NCBI GenBank assembly: GCA_027943335.1
Contig: BSBK01001572.1
Location: 2,707,501-2,771,500, forward strand
Source: Chamaecyparis obtusa
Lineage: Eukaryota; Streptophyta; Pinopsida; Cupressales; Cupressaceae
DNA: 64,000 nt
Direction of reading: 5' to 3'
Shown: piece after piece, positions 57,246-64,000 of the stretch
How positions within the stretch are numbered: position 1 is the first letter of the stretch
Layout: the number at the start of each line of letters is the position of its first letter
Program-made: the position numbers and the translations under genes
The notes under the pieces: generated by a model
Told to the model about the DNA's origin: nothing
Databases searched by the model: none
The model's input: only the letters and a program-made list of their open reading frames with translations

Positions 57246-57257
57246 CTCTGATACCAA
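57246..57257 (-). promoter_or_regulatory. Primer-binding site of E
   Basis: Minus-strand TTGGTATCAGAGC two bases after the LTR end ACACCA. Perfect match to the Met-tRNA type. Confidence 0.9.
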
Positions 57258-57259
57258 TA

Positions 57260-58878
57260 TGGTGTATGTGCTTCTAGGTGTGCTTGCACAAGTACTAAGA
57301 AGACCTTTCTTGTCTTCTTCAAGGATCCTCCTCTCCTCTAGGATCTTAATAGGCTTATATGATTAACTAAAATCTTAACAAACTCTTCTCTAAGAGTTAA
57401 ACTCTTTGTGCTTAATCTTGAAGGACAATCACCTTAAAGTTACTCCAATGCTCTCTCCTACACTTAGAAGACTCCAAGTGTCATCTTCACACAAACTATA
57501 AAATTAATTGTAGGGGTATCCAACACCTTGAAAACATTCAAAATTTTCCTATTTGAATCCATTTTTATGGATCTCCAAGCACTTTTCTATCGGGTAAAAG
57601 ATCTAGCCTTGAAGAAGCCTAATTAGGCCTAATTCCTTGTAGCCCTTAACAGGGTCCTTTCACCATTTCCTATCAAAAATTCCTAAACAACCTAAAAAAA
57701 TAATTAGGGATTTGGATACCCTTTTGGAATATCTCAAATATTTAGAAGGTTTTGGGTTCCTAGGGCATCTATACATAGGCTTCCTATTATATAAGGCAAA
57801 TAGGACTAATTTGTAGGACTATGTTGATTTCTTACTAAAATAAAAACCAAATGGATTGATAATTTCTCAATCCTTCTAACATGACATGATACCTTCATAT
57901 GTCTTCTATAACCATGATTATTCCCTACTATACTTCTTTCCCCTGTATGCAATCTTCAATTCTTCACTGTCAAACCTCTAACCAGGCACACTAAGCTCAG
58001 CTAGGGCTTTTAGAAATAGAAAATTGAATCCTAAAGAATCCTACCTCTATATACATTATGTAAAAAGGAACCACTACAAGATTCATCCAACTTTTTGAGG
58101 TTTGAAGTGTTAAATCTCAAGTGGGAACTATGAAAGAAAAAATAGGCTAAAAGAAACCAGCAGACAGTCTAATTCAAACTTTTTTTCCCTCAACTAGAAG
58201 ATTAACTCAAAATGACTAACACTATGAAGATAAAAGTCTTCCAACATCCTATTTTACTTAAATCAAAAACTAACTCTTGAGCTTTAATCCATTACAATAC
58301 TATAAACATGCAAGAACAGTAGATTGTGCACTATATCCAGGAACTCTCCTTTCTTGCTTACCAAATTAACTTGATTACAATACTCTCTACCTTGAGATTT
58401 GAGCCTCAGAGAGTCTTAGATGCCATTATCCATATTTTTAGGCCATTTTAGTTGATTTCCCACTCCTATCTTTTAGGGAATCCAATGTTGTCGAGTTGCA
58501 TGCAACATTTGCAATAAATTGCCAATGTTGTCATGACAACTTTTGGCATCTTTTACATTCATTAGGCCAACTAGAATATAGAACTCTATGCTATGTGGTT
58601 TGATGAAATAACACCATTAATGACCTTAAATAATATTTTTTACATTCCTCATGTGTTTAGGACACATTAATAACTCAAATCCCAACTTTAGACTTCTAAG
58701 CCTAAGCTAAACAAAACAACTAACAATGACTAATTGGCGACCTTAGTTCTAAAACTAACTCACCTAGTCCACATGACCTAATAAGGCCTCAAAGAAAACT
58801 CACAACTCTGATTTGGCTAATGTCAAATACAAGCCAAAACTTAAGGGCTTTGATGATTGCCTAGGTGCTCCTGTACCA
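57260..58878 (-). repeat. 5' LTR of Gypsy E
   Basis: 1,619 bp, element-sense TGGTACAGGAGCACCTAGG to ...AGCACATACACCA. Block similarity to A's 3' LTR (34,110-35,750). The right flank ATTAG (58,879-58,883) is the expected target duplication, whose partner was lost with the left part of the 3' LTR. Confidence 0.87.
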
Positions 58879-60640
58879 ATTAGTTGATTAAAAAATAAAT
58901 AAAATCTTTTAAAGTTGTTTACAGGGATTGATTAATTAAATACAATTGACTATAGTATTTGGATTAGTTTCTTCCCATAAATAAAATCCTCCAACCATAT
59001 ACATTTTTTGATAAATTATTCGTAGGGAGGAGTTTTGAGGAGATTGGAAAGATTAGAAAAAATTGGGAGTTTTTCTAGAAGTATAGTTTTGGGGTTTTCT
59101 GTAATTACTATCATCATTATAGTTATGTAAGGGTGTTTGGGAGATTCTAAGAAGAGGGAGGAAGATTTTTCTTAGAGGGAAGGTTGTCCAGGAAGGCTAT
59201 CATCACTCAAGCTTCGAGGGTTGTTGTGGTGTGCTCAAATTTTGGAAGGGATTCTCCATAGGACTACAGGTAGGATTTGGAAGCAGGAAGAATCAACTTC
59301 TTGTATATGTGTGTGTCTTATTTGTGTGTATATTTAATATATATTATGATTGGGAAACTATTGGTATGATATGAATTATTAGATTGATTATTTGGTTGAA
59401 AGAGATATTGTAAACGAGAAGTATTTTATTAGTGTGCATGTAAGATTTCTATGTAAATCTCTTCCTGGAAAGTTTTGATTGTTCATATGGCTTTAATTTT
59501 GTGTATTTATATTTTTATGAGTTGTTTATGAAATTTTAGGGAAGTGTAGGGAAGGTTAGGAATGATTAGGAAGGTTGGTAGTAAGTTTTTCCTTCCTGTG
59601 GATTATGCATATTTATGTTTCCATTTCTTATGTTTGATCTTCATATTATGTTTTAAATTATATGGTGTGTTGAGGAAGTATTTTGGATGTTTTACTAAGG
59701 TACATAAATCAAGTATACCTCAAGGAACTTTCCCCAGGAACTCTCCACACTTCAAGTTTTCAGTTTTAGGCAATTCTGGGCCATTGTGTGATAGTTCTCA
59801 TATGAGTAAACAACCCTAAACCTATTTAATCATATGAATCTTGGTGTATACCCATATGGGCCTAAGCTAATAATCTTATGTCCCTATGAGAATACTCACA
59901 TGGGACTTATGGGGTCCTATGGGTTCAATTGGGCCTTTTTTGGGCTTAGGGTTTGACATCTAACCCTTGCATTTGTTTCATGTGCTTGTTATGCAACTTT
60001 TCACACCTATGTATGTCCATTCCTCTCTTGGATTATTTTATAATTTGGTGTTTAAGGTTTTTTTATACTTGGAATTCTTTCTTTGGAATCCTTTGTACCT
60101 ATGGTAAGGCTAGGGTTCCTCCTAATGGCCTGAGAGCACATGAGAGTTCCCTAGACCTATAAAATAGACCATTTGAAGTCTATTATTGTTTCTTTGGCTT
60201 GTGTTTGGGTAGGGGAATAGATACCATAGGTGAATGTCTCTCCATAGGTTTTGGAACCCAAGGTGGTTTCTAGATGATCCTATGGGTGAGTTTGTAATCA
60301 AGTGATAACCTTAATAATTAACTTGGGAAAGGGGGGCTTCAAAAGATAATGAAAGACATATAATTTAAGTCCACATAGAATTGTTGGAGTATTAGGATCA
60401 TGGCTACTTTCCAGGGTGGATCCTTCACACAAAAAGGGGATAGGGGTTACATGGTTGTTAGGGAGGATCCCAGTATACAAACTATGTGATGACACTCACC
60501 TAGATGGCATGCTAGAAACCCGACCTTTATGATTAGTATGATATGTTTTTTAATCCTTTTCTTTTGGTTTCAAGTGAATTTTTTGTGATTCCTTATCTTT
60601 ATTTAGGCCTTCTGAGTACCTTGGTTCTATCTCCTAGCAT

Positions 60641-60660
60641 GGGGGTGGGGGGGGGGGGGG
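60641..60660. repeat. G-run
   Basis: Five G, one T, then 14 G, abutting the left end of the TIR element. It may have expanded by slippage and hides the target duplication. Confidence 0.9.
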
Positions 60661-61649
60661 TGACCCCACAATAGTGGGTTATACTTTTTTAGACATGATG
60701 ATTTTTGCTAGAATAACACATTTTGAAAAAAAATATGATTATTTAAGATTTGAGAGGTTCTATTTGAAATAATTAATTATAAATGGTTAGCTCAAATCCT
60801 CTTACATAAGAAAAACATTGATATAACATCTATACTCCTCATTCATACCTGTAATGGAGTCTCCTTCGCACCTATTAAAATGCTGACAAAAAATCACTTT
60901 GACTTTATATTTTGGGAGATCAAATGAATCTATTTGAAAAACTTATCTATTTAGTAAGGTACTATTGAGAAAAATCTTTCCAATGATTATAATGTTAATA
61001 TATTTTAAGTTTATTATGACTTTGTATTTTTAGTTTTACTAAACATAGGTATTTCACCGTATGTCTACCTCTATGTTTGATGCTTAAGAAAAAATATTAA
61101 ATGAGAGAAAAAAATCCCTCTAAATATCTATGCCCTAGGTATTTAAGTTCTCTTTCTATAAAATAAAATAAAAATAAAATTGGACAAATACACGACAAGT
61201 TATAAGCTGTGTAGTCAAGGTATGTCAAAATTACAGTTTGGTAAACTTCAAATGTTAATAAAATAGGAAATAATCATGATAATTTCATCAAACAAATTGC
61301 ATGCCCTCCATATGGATGCTAGATAACTAATTTCAAGACAATGAAATTGATATCTATTTTAGAAAAAAAGTTATGCTCTATGAAAACAATGTAACTTTGT
61401 GAAAATGACATTTTCAGCAACATACCAGTTTTTGTGGGAGAAAGAAAAAACTATTCAAATAAATTCAAAAATAAAAATAAAAAATATATTTATAATCTAG
61501 ATGGAAAATTCTAAATTACTCTAACTTACTTCATCTTTTGATTTCAAACAGTTTAATGACAATATGCATCTAAATCTGATTTTTTTTTCAAAATTTAGAG
61601 TTCAGTGTCCGTTCAGGCAAAAAAGTGTAACCCACTATTGTGGGTTCAC
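60660..61649. mobile_element. Non-autonomous TIR element (about 990 bp)
   Basis: The ends GTGACCCCACAATAGTGGGTTA (left) and the reverse complement GTGAACCCACAATAGTGGGTTA (right) match over about 31 bp with two differences, and a second matched block (ATTTTGAAAAAAAA) appears about 60 bp inside each end. CCCACAATAGTGGG is itself a palindrome. The interior is AT-rich without ORF. Family not assigned; a target duplication cannot be read because of the G-run. Confidence 0.75.
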
Positions 61650-62376
61650 TCAGGGTGGAACTTCACCAGTTTCAAATGGTTGGGTGGTAAATTTATTTTG
61701 AGGTACTGTTCGTGGCTTGGATATGTTTAGATTTATGTAGTGATAAAGACTTCTCATTTTGTACCATGTATTATTTTTATTTTAATGAAAGATGTAAAAG
61801 ATCTCTTTGTAAGCCTTCGGGCCATTTGATGTAATTGTAAATGTAATTGTATTCATCCTTGGGAATTGATAGGATAAAGAAATGTAATCAGGGAGGGATA
61901 TCTTTACGGGTTTTCAAGGGATTTTTTATGTAAAAATCAAAAGTTGTATTAAAGAAATGTCATCTTGTATTCTTTCTTTTATCTCTCCTATGTTTGAAAT
62001 GAAAAAAAAGATCTCAAATGTGAAGGTTTAATTATATTTTTTAAAGGCTAGTTATTTAATGTGTAGATAAGAAGGATTGAAAATGGAATGGAAAGTAAAA
62101 TATATACTCATGTAGTTAAGTATGAAACATTATGTTCTTATCTCTCCTTAATTTCTAAAGAATGCAAAGTAGAAGAAAAAGGGAATGAATTCAATTAGTT
62201 AATTAATGGAATGCATGGTTTTTTTAGTAAATGAATTTAGTAAGGGAACCTTTAAGGAATGTTCTTTTGTAGATATAAACAATGAAATGTTAGTAAAGTT
62301 TTTAAAAAAAAATTGTTGGTTGTAATTTTGTACTTAAGACCTGATTCCTTATGGGTTCCCTGGAGGGGACATTAAA

Positions 62377-62390
62377 TTTGGAATTAGAGC
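62377..62390 (+). promoter_or_regulatory. Primer-binding site of element I
   Basis: TTTGGAATTAGAGCCC, two substitutions from TGGTATCAGAGC, in the same context as J (LTR end, then TTTGG). Confidence 0.65.
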
Positions 62391-62506
62391 CCTAGTTGCT
62401 ACATTGGGAGCTCAAGTGTCTATTTAAATTTAAACTTAACCTTTTCATCACATTGAATGCTCAACAAACTAGTTACCTAGAACTTATGTTGCACCACTCT
62501 TCTAGG

Positions 62507-64000
62507 ATGTCTCCCATTACCCATGGAAGAGCTAAGGAAAGCATTCAGGAATATTCCTCTAGATCTCATCCAAAGAGTTCCCATGGGGAATATGAGGGAT
62601 AAAAAAATCAAGAAAACCATAGGAATGAGAGTCAGAGTAATGACTTAGAAGGGGCCCAATTAATACAACTTATGCAACAACTTCTTCAAAGACTTGACAA
62701 CCTCAAAAATAGAGTTAAATTTGAGGAAATAATCAATCTCATCACCAAGATAGGGAAATGGATAGAAGCCCTAGGAGAAGACAAGTTATGCCAAAATCTG
62801 AGGAAAGGGATACCTATCACATGAGGGACTTACTCAAAGTCAAGGTACCCCTTTTCTATGGAAAAGAAGGGGGATCCACAATATAAACTTGGTTGTTCGA
62901 CCTTAAGAGATGTTTCTCTATGCACCCTTTTAGCAATAATGTCAAGGCTAGGTGTGTCATTATGAATTTGAGGAAATTTATGTCTACCTGATGGTTCATG
63001 GAAGAGGACAAACTACAAGTCACCATTAATACTATTTCCTAGGAATTATTCCTAAAAATCTTTAAGGATCGATTCATGTCTAATCAATGGAGAGAGGGAA
63101 GGGAAAAAGAGTTCCACCACCTTAAATAAGAAAATATGATGGTGGAATAATATGAGTGGAAATTATATGAACTTAAGCCTTTCTCTAGTTACAAAGATGA
63201 TGACCCCATTCTTGTACAACATTTCATAAGAGGCTTGAACGACTATTTATTAGGAGATGTGGTATTCCTGGAACCCAAAGTCTTTGAGATACTATCACTA
63301 AGGCTTCCTTAGTTGAAAGAAAAGTTAAAGGATGGGGTGGCTATTTTCGTGGCCAAAATTTTAATGTTGGATCAAGTTCTAAAGGAAATTTTGACCAAGG
63401 GACTTCTAACTCCAAGAAGCAACAATCCTCTTATAAAGGGGGACAAAAATTCCACAAAATGAAATTGCATCATAATAACCAAGGAAATGAAAAGTTTCAA
63501 CAACCCCAGAACCATAGCAATAATCGAACCCAGCAAAGGGTTCCTCCTCAACCATCCCAAAATTCTCCAAATTTCAATAAAGGGGGATTACTAGCAATCT
63601 AGCGCACCTCCTGCAAATTTTTTTGGAAGAAATACTGGGTGTTATTCTTGTGGATAGCAAGGACACATCACAATTCATTGCCCTCAATGCACTAACTTCA
63701 CCAACAAAATCAGGTAGCTTCAAAAACAATTGTGGGAAATGTTGGCTGGTCTCATAGGGTATTTTTCATAGTAGAGCATAGACAAGATGACCACCAGAAC
63801 ACAATCATAGAGACTTCAGGTTCATTAATGGGTAAACCTATTTCTATCCTCTTTTATCCAAGAGCAACTGACTCCATATCTCCTTTAATAGAAAAGTGTG
63901 AGATAGCAGTTGTAGGGTAGGGAGTTAAGTGGTAGGTAGAGCTAGCCTCTGAGGCTAAAATGACCACAGACTTATGTGTTCAAAATTGCAACTTGGGATT
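62507..64000 (+). pseudogene. Element I gag and protease start (runs off window)
   Basis: Starts MSPITHGRAKESIQEYS at 62,507, like the C gag start (MPPVTH). After a frame slip near 62,600 come QLMQQLLQRLDNL, DLLKVKVPLFYGKEGGS, a capsid core WKLYELKPFSSYKDDD and FIRGLNDYLLGD. The knuckle reads CYSCG-stop-QGHITIHC (about 63,640-63,690). The last part, GKPISILFYPRATDSISPLI, aligns with C's ISILFDSGATDSFITP; the catalytic D-S-G is now Y-P-R. At least ten stops or slips occur. Gypsy, Tekay-like. Confidence 0.8.

Larger units (their letters stand above)
45508..58878 (-). mobile_element. Gypsy element E, split by F and K
   Basis: A minus-strand relative of A: 5' LTR 57,260-58,878, primer site, gag, protease, RT, RNase H, integrase with chromodomain, then a polypurine tract and a truncated 3' LTR (45,508-45,663). 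F interrupts its integrase between the zinc residues, and the solo LTR K interrupts its gag. After removing both, the gene order is that of A. E and A lie tail to tail about 10 kb apart. Confidence 0.9.
58884..62376 (+). repeat. Long LTR-like region of element I
   Basis: Non-coding, ending GGGGACATTAAA just before a Met-type primer site, as in J and C. Its start is not found, and E may have inserted into it. It includes a run GTGTGTCTTATTTGTGTG (about 59,310) and a TIR element (60,660-61,649). Frames such as 59,562-60,162 show no family signature. The extent is a lower bound or mixed. Confidence 0.55.

Noticed and set aside
59562..60162. Two plus-strand frames of 69-85 codons
   Set aside because: Inside LTR-like sequence, no motif, low-complexity composition.
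1..64000. CRISPR array, phage, operon or bacterial gene cluster
   Set aside because: No regularly spaced repeats or prokaryotic gene structure; all coding parts are plant retroelement proteins.

Overview
The window is plant nuclear DNA made almost entirely of decayed LTR retrotransposons stacked inside one another. I found no intact host gene, rRNA, tRNA, CRISPR array or operon. The families (chromodomain Ty3/Gypsy, Ty1/Copia with a Met-tRNA-type primer site TGGTATCAGAGC, 3-5 kb Tekay/Del-like LTRs), the low G+C, and the load of stop codons and frameshifts suggest a large, slowly purged seed-plant genome. A gymnosperm/conifer is my best guess, but the sequence does not prove it.

Layout, left block (1-35,750). 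Gypsy A (plus strand, chromodomain integrase) is the host layer: gag at 7,466-8,439, pol at 30,590-34,089, 3' LTR at 34,110-35,750. Copia B (minus, 8,445-30,584, target duplication AAACC) split it. Gypsy C (minus, Tekay-like, 9,362-25,796, duplication CTCAT) landed in B's 3' LTR. Chromovirus D (minus, 17,151-23,512, duplication CAAAA) landed in C. The order A, B, C, D is fixed by matching duplications. On its left side A's gag is also broken by Copia G (plus, 2,023-7,465), whose own 5' LTR appears broken by Gypsy H (3' end and 3' LTR at 1-2,022).

Middle (35,751-45,507). Here are coding scraps (an unrecognised conserved-looking reading frame and an integrase fragment), an (AT)n(TG)n microsatellite, one 3.2 kb Tekay-type LTR with primer site (J, 37,320-40,499), and about 5 kb of AT-rich DNA with a GC-rich island and a perfect-stem palindrome.

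Right block (45,508-64,000). Gypsy E (minus, same family as A, 45,508-58,878) is interrupted by F (46,907-52,633), an LTR element with no pol genes, and by a solo LTR of the G family (K, 55,743-56,900, duplication ATAGG). From 58,884 to the right edge are a long LTR-like region holding a TIR element of about 990 bp, a Met-type primer site at 62,377, and a broken gag-protease reading frame of a Tekay-like element (I).

How the parts relate. Each autonomous element once encoded gag, protease, reverse transcriptase, RNase H and integrase; none is intact now. Most in-frame stops are TAG or TAA where relatives have Gln, and some are TGA at probable Arg, the pattern expected from C-to-T decay of methylated DNA. 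The most novel item is F: a flanked, pol-less LTR element carrying a coiled-coil plus four-zinc-knuckle ORF and a second long ORF of about 630 codons that I cannot assign.
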